A DNA stretch of 64,000 nt from Deltaproteobacteria bacterium (GTDB lineage: Bacteria > Myxococcota_A > UBA9042 > PHBI01): positions 372,001-436,000 of the forward strand of contig JACKFA010000009.1 in assembly GCA_020632715.1 (NCBI GenBank). Reading direction: 5' to 3'. Of this stretch, positions 50,401 through 58,120 are shown one piece after another. The position numbers and the translations under genes were made by a program. The notes under the pieces are model-generated. The model searched no databases. It was not told where the DNA came from and saw only the letters and a list, made by a program, of their open reading frames with translations. How positions within the stretch are numbered: position 1 is the stretch's first letter; each line of letters begins with the position of its first letter.

Positions 50401-50815
50401 CGCCGCAGTGGGCGACCTCGCAGCTCGTGCGGCACGCGTCCGGCTCCGTGTCGGAGTTCGCGGCGCCGTCGTCGCAGCCCTCGTCGGGGTCCCTGTGGCC
50501 GTCACCGCAGAAGGGCGCCGCCGCGTCGACCTCGGCGCCGTCGGCCTCGTCGCCGTCCGCCGCGTCGTCGGCGTCGCCGCCGTCGTCGTCCGCCGTGTCG
50601 ACGGCGCTGTCAGCTGCCGTGTCGTCGGGCTCCGCCGTGTCCTCGACGGGCGCGGTGTCGGCGCCGCCCGTGTCCGCCGTGTCCGCGGCCGTCACCGTGT
50701 CCGCCGCGGGCCCGCCGCCTTCGTCGCCGCACGCCACCGCCGCGAGCGACAGCGCGGCGCAGAGGCCGACGACCCACGAGGCGCGGCAGAATGGGCGGTT
50801 TGTCGTGCTCACCAC
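47477..50815 (-). CDS. lipoprotein with Cys-rich repeats and three lamin-tail domains
   Basis: 1112 residues. Lipobox LAAVAC (Cys29) followed by GDEGGGP and an Asp/Ala/Thr linker to about residue 100. Residues about 103-165 hold two Cys-rich repeats of the myxobacterial type (CGDGHRDPDEGCDDG and CGDGVTDAGEACDDGN, cf. DUF4215). Three lamin-tail-like beta-sandwiches follow, beginning at VVVSELMVDPD, DVVISEIMLDP and DVVVTELMVVP, each with (G)EWIELTN or (G)QWVELV and DG-rich tails that include VIDRVAYD, VIDHVAYT and TIDSVAWD. Likely a cell-surface protein. GTG start; an alternative GTG is one codon downstream. Confidence 0.85.
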   Translation of the reverse strand: MVSTTNRPFCRASWVVGLCAALSLAAVACGDEGGGPAADTVTAADTADTGGADTAPVEDTAEPDDTAADSAVDTADDDGGDADDAADGDEADGAEVDAAAPFCGDGHRDPDEGCDDGAANSDTEPDACRTSCEVAHCGDGVTDAGEACDDGNLRNLDGCTTACTFGAIVAHPAAAGAVVVSELMVDPDAVNDVHGEWIELTNPGAVALDLDGCELRDDGTDRAAIAAGPAGLVIQPGGRVVVGPDTATGQNGGAPVTLRVTGMLLDNQGDEVELVCDGVVIDRVAYDAAHWPLISGRALSLDPSRQTAAADDLAESWCPAVTAYGKGDQGTPGAPNPTCFQLDTVVDACVLTAPAALAGFTGAPVSVTVEVAERGVTDLTRGVDESPNLRVEVGYGPLGAAPDAGGWTFVAAGAAPGWVGGADNRDGYVGGLVFDATGSFAVAARASRDRGATWTYCDRGAGAADGFDLADASVATVAATPCTAGSCVTPPESTCDLDGVTANGFAAVGRCTPVDATHVSCDYDALSEDCSRAGSACEDGACGGVAATPALEGDVVISEIMLDPTQVTRARGQWVELVVPGEEPLDLGGCELVLTTYGAGFTPREAAATLAGPLVVPAGGIRVVAGALTDNGGIDAAAAWGAAFVLPTAQLDLAVRCDGVVIDHVAYTPESFPHALGKAVSLSPYAVDGAANDAATAWCAAATAYGTGDRGTPGAPNPPCAGDEVTPTQCRLVELVASQNLGAGTALDVKLRLVAAPVTSVSSRTDPNDAVLVEVGFAPAGTAASAEGAWTWMAAEPDLSWIATSATGLGLAEDRYVLRGTAPEPGAWAIVARVTADGGHTRYVCDTQSVVGPAGVAAPLTLTTVASACAPDPCTSPPGLTCAVAAGAPSSAPLTVVTDLQAPARCTLDLDGAPLCAWRAEPVEDCAEVGALCEDAACAHFPVAPAPGDVVVTELMVVPSSSELGEWIELTNASPEPVDLAGCELRSGVAEAWAFPEPVVPTDVVIAPGAAVVIARSQYSSINGGVAPRWVQTTVGLGNVSDWLALVCEGGAVTIDSVAWDAAAGWPLRSGKAMALSGDQLDATANDAVGAWCVPSSATPRAANGICAAPTP

Positions 50816-50855
50816 CCGAAGCTAGCGGCCGCCTCCGGGAGGTGCAAGGGGCGCG

Positions 50856-53800
50856 TCACGGTGCCGCGAGGAGCCCCTCGAGGTAGGAGGCCGGCGACTC
50901 GTAGACCGCCCTGTCCTCGCAGGCCATGTCGCTGCCCGTGAGCACGCGGTCGCCGCGGCGGAGCTCGTAGCTCCCGTCCACGCGGACGGTGACCGAGTCC
51001 ACGTCGAGGAACGTCGAGAGCCCGCTCGAGAACGCGAGCGACACGCTCCCGTCGGCCGCGAGCGACGCGCTCGTGAAGCTCGGGTGCGTGAGCCAGTACG
51101 GGAAGTCCGTCGGCCAGCCCCAGCCGCTCTCCGCGCGGTGGAAGCCGATGTAGGCGCGATACACGAAGGGTGTCGTCGAGAACGGGTAGAGGTCGGCCTG
51201 CGCGGGGTCCGTCGCGACGCCGTAGACGCGGAGGTCGAAGAGCGCGCTCGAGCAGCCGCGCGCCGTGATCCCCGTCGCGACCGTGCGGAGGTCGCCCGGG
51301 AGCGCCTCGGTGGCGTTGAAGGCCGAGATCCACGGGTCCTCGCGGTCGCCGACGGCCGGCGCCTGGTCGAGCACGCGCACCTGCTTGTAGACGAGCCCGC
51401 CCGGCCGCTGCTCGCCCGAGGCGAGGATCGGCCAGCCGGTCGCCATGCGCTTGATCTCGAGGTCGAGCACCAGCGCCTTGTTGCGGACGGCGGCCGTCTT
51501 CGCGCCGTTCTCGTCGTCGAGCCACTTGTCGGCGAGCGCGCCGACCTGCCCCGCGAGCTGCTCGAGCTCGGCCACGGACAGGACCCACTGCCCCGCCGGG
51601 ACGATCGTCGAGCCCTGGAGCCGGTGCACGGTGAAGCCGCCGCCGGGCGCCTCGATCACCTCGTCGATCTCGGGCTCGATGAGGGTCCCGCCCGGGTTCG
51701 TGACGCTGAGCGAGCCGTCCTGCACGTTCACGACCAGGCGCCGGAGCGGCGGGTCCGTCCAGCGCGAGAGGTAGTAGGTGATGACGCCGTTGGCGTCCTC
51801 CTTGTCGTCGTCGAAGCGCGGGTGCACGAGCACGGCCATGCGGCCGGCGAGGTGGTCGATGCCGGCGATCTTCCGCTCCTCGAACGCCGGGAAGCCCCAG
51901 TAGCTCGACCACGTCTCCTGGATCGCCTTCTCGATGGTGCGGTCGCGGTCCTTCGGCTTCGGCTGGACCTCCGGGTAGAGGAAGCCCGTGTTCGAGACGT
52001 AGAGGCCGGCGCCGTTGAAGCCGACGACGTCCTCGGCGGTGGCCGACGAGCGGAAGCGGAGCGCCTGCGAGGGCGAGAGCGCGCTGAAGCGCTGCTCGAG
52101 GGCGGCGCGGATGGTCGCGAGGTACGTCGGGTCGATGGGCTTGTCGCGCACCATCGCCGCGACGCCGCCCTGCGCGATGACCTGCCCGAGCACGTCCCCC
52201 GCGTGGGCCGCGAGGAAGCCCGAGAGCCACGAGAGCGTCTGCGCGTCGGTGTTCGCGGCGCGGAAGGCCTCCTCCCCCTCGAGGACGAGGTAGCGGACGC
52301 GCGAGTCGGTCTTGAAGTCGGACTGGAGGAGGACCGCGCGGACGGTCGGCTCGAGGCTCGCGAAGTGCTCGGCGTAGCCGCGGATCGAGAGCGCGACGGG
52401 GGTGTCGGGGGTCGTCATGCCGGGGACCTCCTGGAACGCGAGGATCCCGGCGCACTTCCCGCCGATGAGGGGCACGAGGGCGCGCCGCTCGGGGAGCCCG
52501 CCGTCCGTCACGTCGACGACGTAGGGGGCGCTCGCGAGGTCGTCGACCTGGGTGATGGTGCGGTCGGGGACCGTGACGAGCGCGCGCCAGGCGTTGTACT
52601 GGTCGACGGAGATCGGCTTCCAGACGGCGTCGTCGGCCGTGACCTTGAGGATGACGCGGCGCGACAGGTACTCCCAGTCGTGGAGCTGCGACCACTGGAA
52701 GATGCCGGCGACGTAGGCGTTCGGGGTGCCGCGCGCCTTCGCGAGGAGGTTCACGTGGGCGAGCGCGGTCTGCGGGACGGCGCTCACGATGCCGGCGACC
52801 GGCGGGATGTCGTCGGGGACGCGCTCGAGGACGACGATCTGGTCGGACGCGAGGCTCGCCGCCGAGAAGTCCGCGGCGCGGACGACCTTCACGCGGCCCG
52901 CGGTGATGCCCGGGTTGTAGCCGACGACCTCCCCCTCGGTGACGAGGTCGTCGAAGCTCATGACGCGATCCTTGTAGGGGCTCGTGCCGGCCTGGATGGC
53001 GTTGCCGATGCTCTCCTGGTAGGGCGAGCGCGGGAGCCACTTCAGCGCGGAGGCGACGTCGGCCGGGAGGCGCGCCTCGAGCATCTGGAAGAAGCGGGCG
53101 ACGGTGTTCGGGTCGGCCTGATCGCCGTACTCGAGGTCGAACGCCCAGATCTCGCCGGGGACGCGCCGGTCGGGGTTCGGCGGGTAGTAGAGGAGCGTCC
53201 CGATGCCGAAGTAGCGCGACAGGCTCGAGGAGCCGACGACGTCGGCGTTCTGGTAGAAGAACCAGGCGGTGATGCGGCTCCCGGCGCGCGCGAGGCCGAG
53301 CGGCAGCGGGGTCGGGTCGGGGAACGCCGCGTAGATGCTCGCGATGGTGGGGAGCGTGTAGCCCGTGACCGGGGCGACGGACCAGTCGCCGGGGATGGGG
53401 GCGCCGTTCAGGAGGCGGAAGAAGTACCACTCGTCGTGGAGCGAGTAGAACGCGGACTCCATGAAGCGCACCTCGGGGAGGGACGCGGTGTCCTCGAACG
53501 CCGTCGAGACGAACTTCACCTCGATGGGGTCGCTCGTCCCCGCGCCGAACTTGCGGGCGCAGTCCGCGCTCTCGAGGGAGAGGACCGTGTGGTCGTCGAA
53601 GCCCGCGGGGCGGTCCCAGGTGCAGGTGACGGTGGTGACGGTGTCGGCGGCGTCCGCCGTGTCCGTGGTGTCGGCGGTGTCCGAGGTGTCCGTGACGTCG
53701 GAGGTGTCCGCCGTGTCGGGCGGCTCGACCGTGTCGCCGTCGGCGGTGTCCGCGGTGTCGGCGGCGTCCGCGGTGTCGACGACGTCGGCGGCGTCGCCGT

Positions 53801-53930
53801 CGGAGACGTCGACCGCCGTGTCGGTGGAGGGGCCGCCGCCGTCGTCGCCGCACGCGGAGACGGCGAGCCCCAACGCGACGGTCAGGGCGAGGGCGAGGAT
53901 CTGGGCGGGGTTGGAGCTCGAGGCGCGCAT
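50856..53930 (-). CDS. lipoprotein with PEP-utiliser His domain and ATP-grasp (glucan water dikinase-like)
   Basis: 1024 residues. Signal with lipobox AVSAC (Cys27), then GDDGGGPS and a long Asp-Thr-Ala repeat linker (to about residue 100). Residues about 330-460 contain VAGIVSAVPQTALAHVNLLA with His392 where phosphohistidine swivel domains carry their active His. Residues about 485-760 match the PPDK/PEP-synthase N-terminal ATP-grasp fold, with LIGGKCAGILAF and the RFRSSATAED motif (625-634) followed by GFNGAGLY. This order (His domain then ATP-grasp) is that of glucan water dikinase. With no cytoplasmic location it has no obvious ATP supply, so it may be inactive, bind another ligand, or the lipobox may be misjudged. 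Confidence 0.8.
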   Translation of the reverse strand: MRASSSNPAQILALALTVALGLAVSACGDDGGGPSTDTAVDVSDGDAADVVDTADAADTADTADGDTVEPPDTADTSDVTDTSDTADTTDTADAADTVTTVTCTWDRPAGFDDHTVLSLESADCARKFGAGTSDPIEVKFVSTAFEDTASLPEVRFMESAFYSLHDEWYFFRLLNGAPIPGDWSVAPVTGYTLPTIASIYAAFPDPTPLPLGLARAGSRITAWFFYQNADVVGSSSLSRYFGIGTLLYYPPNPDRRVPGEIWAFDLEYGDQADPNTVARFFQMLEARLPADVASALKWLPRSPYQESIGNAIQAGTSPYKDRVMSFDDLVTEGEVVGYNPGITAGRVKVVRAADFSAASLASDQIVVLERVPDDIPPVAGIVSAVPQTALAHVNLLAKARGTPNAYVAGIFQWSQLHDWEYLSRRVILKVTADDAVWKPISVDQYNAWRALVTVPDRTITQVDDLASAPYVVDVTDGGLPERRALVPLIGGKCAGILAFQEVPGMTTPDTPVALSIRGYAEHFASLEPTVRAVLLQSDFKTDSRVRYLVLEGEEAFRAANTDAQTLSWLSGFLAAHAGDVLGQVIAQGGVAAMVRDKPIDPTYLATIRAALEQRFSALSPSQALRFRSSATAEDVVGFNGAGLYVSNTGFLYPEVQPKPKDRDRTIEKAIQETWSSYWGFPAFEERKIAGIDHLAGRMAVLVHPRFDDDKEDANGVITYYLSRWTDPPLRRLVVNVQDGSLSVTNPGGTLIEPEIDEVIEAPGGGFTVHRLQGSTIVPAGQWVLSVAELEQLAGQVGALADKWLDDENGAKTAAVRNKALVLDLEIKRMATGWPILASGEQRPGGLVYKQVRVLDQAPAVGDREDPWISAFNATEALPGDLRTVATGITARGCSSALFDLRVYGVATDPAQADLYPFSTTPFVYRAYIGFHRAESGWGWPTDFPYWLTHPSFTSASLAADGSVSLAFSSGLSTFLDVDSVTVRVDGSYELRRGDRVLTGSDMACEDRAVYESPASYLEGLLAAP

Positions 53931-54124
53931 GGGGCCCCCGTAGTGCAGCGTACGTGCCAGCGTCCGCGACCGCGCCAGAGGCGGCGGAGAGCCCTCTCCC
54001 GGCCGCGACCGCGCGACACATGGTGAGATTCTCTACACCAGCGCGGCGCCAGCGTCACGCGGGTGGGCCGACCGCCCCGCAGCGGCGGCCCGAGGGTCAC
54101 GCCCCGAGGGCGCTCATCCGGCGC

Positions 54125-54430
54125 TCAGGAGGCGAGCGTCAGGCGCGGCGGCCCGACGGCGAGCCCGGCCTGGCGCGCGATGGCCGTCCCGAACTGCGCC
54201 TCGACCCACGCGGTCAAGCGCGGGGCGTCCTCGCGGCGGAGCTCGCCGCCGAGGCGCGCGACAGCGGCGCGGAGCTGCTCGGGCGTGCGGAGGCGGGCGA
54301 GGCGGCGCCCCTCGCGGGCGATGAGGTCGTCGAACCCCAGGCGGAAGAGCGGGCGGCGGAGGTCGCGAGGGGCCTCGAGGCCCTTCTTGTCGTGCGCCTG
54401 CTCGGCGATGTCGTGTTGGCAGCGGATCAT
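54125..54430 (-). CDS. small hypothetical protein
   Basis: 101 residues, helical, rich in Arg and Leu, no signal. Blocks such as FRLGFDDLIAREGRRLARL and EQLRAAVARLGGELR look like a real coding sequence, and AAGG is placed about 9 bases before the ATG. Family not recognised. About 195 bases separate it from the divergent start of the GWD-like gene, with no other gene there; its own downstream end has no obvious terminator. Confidence 0.5.
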   Translation of the reverse strand: MIRCQHDIAEQAHDKKGLEAPRDLRRPLFRLGFDDLIAREGRRLARLRTPEQLRAAVARLGGELRREDAPRLTAWVEAQFGTAIARQAGLAVGPPRLTLAS

Positions 54431-54834
54431 GGCTGGGTGCCTTCTTCGTTGGACCCGGTAAGCCTGAGCAATCCTCGTGCCAGCGTTCGTAAGCGTCGGT
54501 AAAGCGCCGAAAGCGCTGGTAATAACGGGACCTTCCGCGCCTCGCCCCGCCGGGGACCGGTGACCCCACCGTTCGCGCGGCCGCCGCGCGTTCTCGCGCT
54601 GTGACGGTCGACCGCGCCCGCGCGCGCCGCCGTCTCAGCGTGAGACGGAGCCCCGCAAGTCGGCCTCTCTCGCAGGTGAGCGCGCTCGACATCGCGAGGG
54701 GGCGCGTCGACGTCGGGGTCGGCCGTCCAGCGTGGGGTCCGCGGACCCCGAACAGCCGCCTGGATGGCTCGGAAGCGCCTCTCGAGCGGCCGCCCGCGGC
54801 CCGCCCCGAGATTGTATCAGAGTGAGATGCGGCT
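54431..54834. other. 404-base intergenic region with two small palindromes
   Basis: No gene seen. A perfect hairpin CCGTCTCA-GCG-TGAGACGG is at 54630-54648. A 16-base perfect palindrome GGGGTCCGCGGACCCC is at 54734-54749. Near 54510, AGCGC-CGAAA-GCGCT forms a small stem. The hairpins could serve as transcript ends for the gene at 54835 on the minus strand. Confidence 0.5.
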
Positions 54835-55317
54835 CTACGCGACCCACTCCGAGGCGCTCCGGAAGCGGTCGTAGAGCGCCTCCTCCTGCGCGAACTGGGC
54901 CGGGAGCGCCAGCGCTATCTGCCGGCACACCGCGAAGAGCCGCGCGAGCGCGTGCGGCGCCCCCGGGCTCGGCGTGAAGCCGTCGGTCTTGCGGCCGAGC
55001 TCTCGCACGAGCTCGTCGATGTAGCGGTGCTCGCGCTCCATCACCGCGAGCGGCACCTCGCGGAAGCCTCCGGTCGTCGCGATCATCCGGAAGGCGAGGC
55101 GCTCCTCCTTGAGCATGTGCTGGCCGAGCTCCTCGCCGACGAGGCGCGCGAGATCGACCACGGAGAGCGCGGCCCCCGTGAGCGCGCCCCCGCTCGTGAG
55201 CGCCGTGCAGGCGCGCTCGAGCTCCGCGAGCTGCCGGCGCAGCGGCTCGTGGTGCTCGCTCACGATGTGATCGATCGCCGCGCTGGGAGTGAGCGCGCGC
55301 AGTTCGTCGAGATCCAT
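54835..55317 (-). CDS. hemerythrin/RIC-like protein with incomplete di-iron site
   Basis: 160 residues, resembling the C-terminal hemerythrin domain of the iron-sulfur repair proteins YtfE/ScdA (RIC). Kept are the family opening TPSAAIDHIVSEHHEPLR (His22, His23), HMLKEE (His67, Glu71) and EREHRYIDEL (His97), and the acidic pair in AQEEALY (Glu145, Glu146). Two positions that normally hold His ligands are missing: the HG motif of helix 2 (here ACTALTSGG) and the His of the last helix (here PAQFAQEE). Iron binding by a normal RIC site is therefore doubtful. Gene context gives no partner. Confidence 0.8.
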   Translation of the reverse strand: MDLDELRALTPSAAIDHIVSEHHEPLRRQLAELERACTALTSGGALTGAALSVVDLARLVGEELGQHMLKEERLAFRMIATTGGFREVPLAVMEREHRYIDELVRELGRKTDGFTPSPGAPHALARLFAVCRQIALALPAQFAQEEALYDRFRSASEWVA

Positions 55318-55570
55318 CGGGGCTCCGGCTCTCGGTCGATCCCCAGGTTCGCACGCCGTCGGGCCGCGCCCAAAGACCGAGCCGCTTCCTCACGAAGATC
55401 GGCTCGTGGCCGCCATTCTCCGTCGCCGGCCGCTGGTCCGCGCGTTCACGCTCCGGGCCGCGCGCGATCGTGGCGCGCCCTCGTCGGGCGCCCCTTGCGA
55501 CGGGGTCGGGCCGGACGCATCATCGGGCCGCGCGGCGGCGCGTCATGCCGGCGCGAGAGAGGTGCACGCC

Positions 55571-56782
55571 ATGAAGATCCTCATCGCCGACAAGCTCCCC
55601 GCCTTCCTCCCCGAGCGGCTCCGCGAGCGCGGCCACGACGTCACGGTCTCCCCGTCCCTCGCCGGCGACGCCCTGTCCGCCGCGCTCGCCGAGCTCGCGC
55701 CCGAGGTCCTCGTCGTCCGCTCGACCGAGGTCAGGGCACCCCAGCTCGAGGCGGGCGCCGCGCTCGGCCTCGTCATCCGCGCCGGCGCCGGCGTGAACAC
55801 CATCGACCTCGAGACCGCCTCGCGCCGCGGCGTCTTCGTCGCGAACTGCCCCGGGAAGAACGCGGTCGCCGTGGCCGAGCTCACCCTCGCCCACCTGCTC
55901 GCCCTCGATCGGCGCCTACCCGACAACGTCGCCGCCCTCCGCGAGGGCCGCTGGGCGAAGAAGACCCTCGGCAGCGGGCGCGGCCTCCTCGGGCGCACCC
56001 TCGCCGTCATCGGCGCCGGCGCCATCGCGCGCGAGGTCATCGCCCGCGCGAAGGCCTTCGGCATGAAGGTGCGCGTCCACTCGCGGAGCCTCACGCCCGA
56101 GGACGCCGCCGCGCTCGGCGCCGCCTGGGCCGGCTCCGTCGTCGACGCCTGCCGCGACGCCGACGCGCTCACCGTGCACGTCGCGCTCACGCCCGACACC
56201 CGCGGGCTCATCGGCGAGGAGGCGCTCTCCGCCCTGCGCGCGGGGGCCTACGTCGTCAACACGGCGCGCGGCGGCATCGTCGACGAGGCCGCCCTCGCCC
56301 GCCACATCGCGGAGCGCGGGCTCCGCGCCGGGCTCGACGTCTACGAGCACGAGCCGAAGGGCGGCGAGGGCGCGTTCGACGACGCCATCGGCCGCGACGC
56401 CGGGGTCTACGGCACCCACCACATCGGCGCGAGCACCGATCAGGCCGAGGAGGCCGTCGCCGAGGAGGTCGCGCGCATCATCAGCGCCTACCGGCGCACC
56501 GGCCGCCCGACGTCCTGCGTGAACCTCGCCGAGCAGACGCCCGCGACGCACATGCTGGTCGTACGCCACGAGGACCGCGTGGGCGTGCTCGCGAGCGTGC
56601 TCGAGACGCTCCGCGCCGCCGAGGTCAACGTGCAGGAGATGGAGAACATCGTCTTCTCCGGCGCGCACGCGGCGTGCGCCCGGATCCAGCTCGATCACGC
56701 GCCGGGGGACGACGTCGTCGTCGCCCTCCGCGCCCGCGAGCACGTGTTCGCCGTCGCCCTCGTGGCGCTCGGCGGCGCGTGA
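55571..56782 (+). CDS. serA: D-3-phosphoglycerate dehydrogenase-like protein with ACT-type tail
   Basis: 403 residues (E. coli SerA about 410). First step of serine synthesis, NAD-dependent oxidation of 3-phosphoglycerate. The NAD fold has VIGAGAIAREV, the catalytic Arg is in NTARGGIVDE, and the catalytic His is in YGTHHIGAST, which shows Thr-His-His instead of the common Thr-Pro-His. The last 75 residues look like an ACT-type regulatory domain (EDRVGVLASVLETLRAAEVNVQEM in outline), usual for serine feedback. ATG preceded by GAGAGAGG; monocistronic by spacing. The substrate could be another 2-hydroxyacid. Confidence 0.85.
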   Translation: MKILIADKLPAFLPERLRERGHDVTVSPSLAGDALSAALAELAPEVLVVRSTEVRAPQLEAGAALGLVIRAGAGVNTIDLETASRRGVFVANCPGKNAVAVAELTLAHLLALDRRLPDNVAALREGRWAKKTLGSGRGLLGRTLAVIGAGAIAREVIARAKAFGMKVRVHSRSLTPEDAAALGAAWAGSVVDACRDADALTVHVALTPDTRGLIGEEALSALRAGAYVVNTARGGIVDEAALARHIAERGLRAGLDVYEHEPKGGEGAFDDAIGRDAGVYGTHHIGASTDQAEEAVAEEVARIISAYRRTGRPTSCVNLAEQTPATHMLVVRHEDRVGVLASVLETLRAAEVNVQEMENIVFSGAHAACARIQLDHAPGDDVVVALRAREHVFAVALVALGGA

Positions 56783-56797
56783 TCGGAGCCGGCGTCG

Positions 56798-57994
56798 TCA
56801 GTCGCCCTTCGGCGCGGGCGCGGCCGGCTCCTCGGCCGCCTCCTCGGTCGGGGCGGCGTCCTTCGCCGCACCGTCATCCGCGACGGGGCCGATCTTCAGC
56901 GAGGCGAAGTAGTCGGTGACCTGCGCGTCTTCGAGCTGCTCCACGCTCGGCGTGAGCGCGAGCACGATGTGGACGCGGCCGTCGCCCGCGACGAGCTCGG
57001 CCTTCCCTTCGTAGGCCTGCCCCTCGAGCTCGCCCTTGAAGCGGACGGCGCGGCCCGCCCGGCCATCGCGCTCGATCTTCTCCTCGCCCGCGAGCGTCGC
57101 GCCCATGCTTTTCAACATGCCGTCGCGCCCGTTGTCGAAGGCGGCGTCGTTCATCTCCACCTCGGGCGGCATCGCCATGTAGCCCGCGCCCACCGCGCCC
57201 TTCGGCGTGGTCGACATGAACATCACGTATTTCATCTTGCCGACGCCGGCGACGTCGACGTCGTCATCGCTCCGTGTCGGCTCCGGGTAGCTCGCCGGGA
57301 AGGCGATCTCGAAGCCGCCGTCCGGCACCTTCACGACGCGCACCCCGTAGGGCTCGACGCCGACGAGCCGGAACGAGTCGAAGAAGTCGGTCGCCCGCTT
57401 GCCGCGCACGGCCCCCGCGTTGTCCGCGAGGTAGATCGTCTGGTAGAGGCGCGGCGGCACGAAGACCGCGTCGATGCGCCCGTAGACGGGCTGCCCCTCG
57501 ATGGCGCCGTGATACCAGACGCGGAGCCCGGGGTAGCCCTCGAGCTTGAAGTGCTCCTCCTTGTCGCTCGTGCCGCCGATGCCGCCGAGGGCGCCGTTCG
57601 CGGCGTTCCGGACCATCGTCTCGGCGTTCGAGCCGGCGAGGAGCTCCTTCGGCATGTCGGTGAAGCTCGTGACGAAGGCGTCCGTGGAGCCCTCGGCCGT
57701 CCAGACCACCGCCTTGAGCTCACCCGCGGCCGTCGGGATGGGCTGATCCGCCTTCGACGGGTAGTAGCCCGCCGGGAAGCGCACCTCGAAGTGCTCCCCC
57801 TCGGGCGCGATGAGCCTCCCGGCCGGCGGCGGCGGCGGCTCCTCGGGCGGCGCGTCCTCCGGGGTCGCGCCGGTCGTCGACGAGGTCGCGCTCCCCTCCT
57901 CGGCGCTCGGCGGCGGCGCGTCCTTCTTGCAGGCGGGGGCGGCGAGGAGCGCGGCGGCGAGCGGCGCGCAGACGACGAGGGTCACGAGGCGCAT
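56798..57994 (-). CDS. lipoprotein with internal duplication
   Basis: 398 residues. Lipobox LLAAPAC (Cys22) then a Pro/Glu/Thr linker to about residue 58. Two successive domains share an opening of the type HFEVRFPAGYYP (about 68) and GFEIAFPASYPEP (about 205), then KAVVWTAEGSTDAF and KMKYVMFMSTTPKG, and each ends with similar FRL and LKIG blocks; this is an internal repeat of about 140 residues. Role unknown; convergent with the SerA-like gene (15 bases between the two stops) and divergent from the glycosyltransferase. Confidence 0.75.
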   Translation of the reverse strand: MRLVTLVVCAPLAAALLAAPACKKDAPPPSAEEGSATSSTTGATPEDAPPEEPPPPPAGRLIAPEGEHFEVRFPAGYYPSKADQPIPTAAGELKAVVWTAEGSTDAFVTSFTDMPKELLAGSNAETMVRNAANGALGGIGGTSDKEEHFKLEGYPGLRVWYHGAIEGQPVYGRIDAVFVPPRLYQTIYLADNAGAVRGKRATDFFDSFRLVGVEPYGVRVVKVPDGGFEIAFPASYPEPTRSDDDVDVAGVGKMKYVMFMSTTPKGAVGAGYMAMPPEVEMNDAAFDNGRDGMLKSMGATLAGEEKIERDGRAGRAVRFKGELEGQAYEGKAELVAGDGRVHIVLALTPSVEQLEDAQVTDYFASLKIGPVADDGAAKDAAPTEEAAEEPAAPAPKGD

Positions 57995-58120
57995 GGTTCC
58001 TCCTGGGTCCGGTTCCGTGCGTTCGGGGACGGGGCCGATCCTGCCAAAGCCCCCGGCACCCGTCGAGCGCGCGCGGGCTCCCCCTCGACGCGCCGCGGAA
58101 ACCCGCTATCATCGCGGCCG

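Noticed and set aside
53640..53830. Short repeated GTGTCGGCG/GTGTCCGCG units that resemble a tandem or CRISPR-like array.
   Set aside because: They encode the Asp-Thr-Ala linker of the GWD-like lipoprotein, have no constant spacing or spacers, and follow the reading frame.
54734..54749. 16-base palindrome GGGGTCCGCGGACCCC as a transcription-factor operator.
   Set aside because: No adjacent promoter, no second copy, and in GC-rich DNA such palindromes arise by chance; listed only as an intergenic feature.
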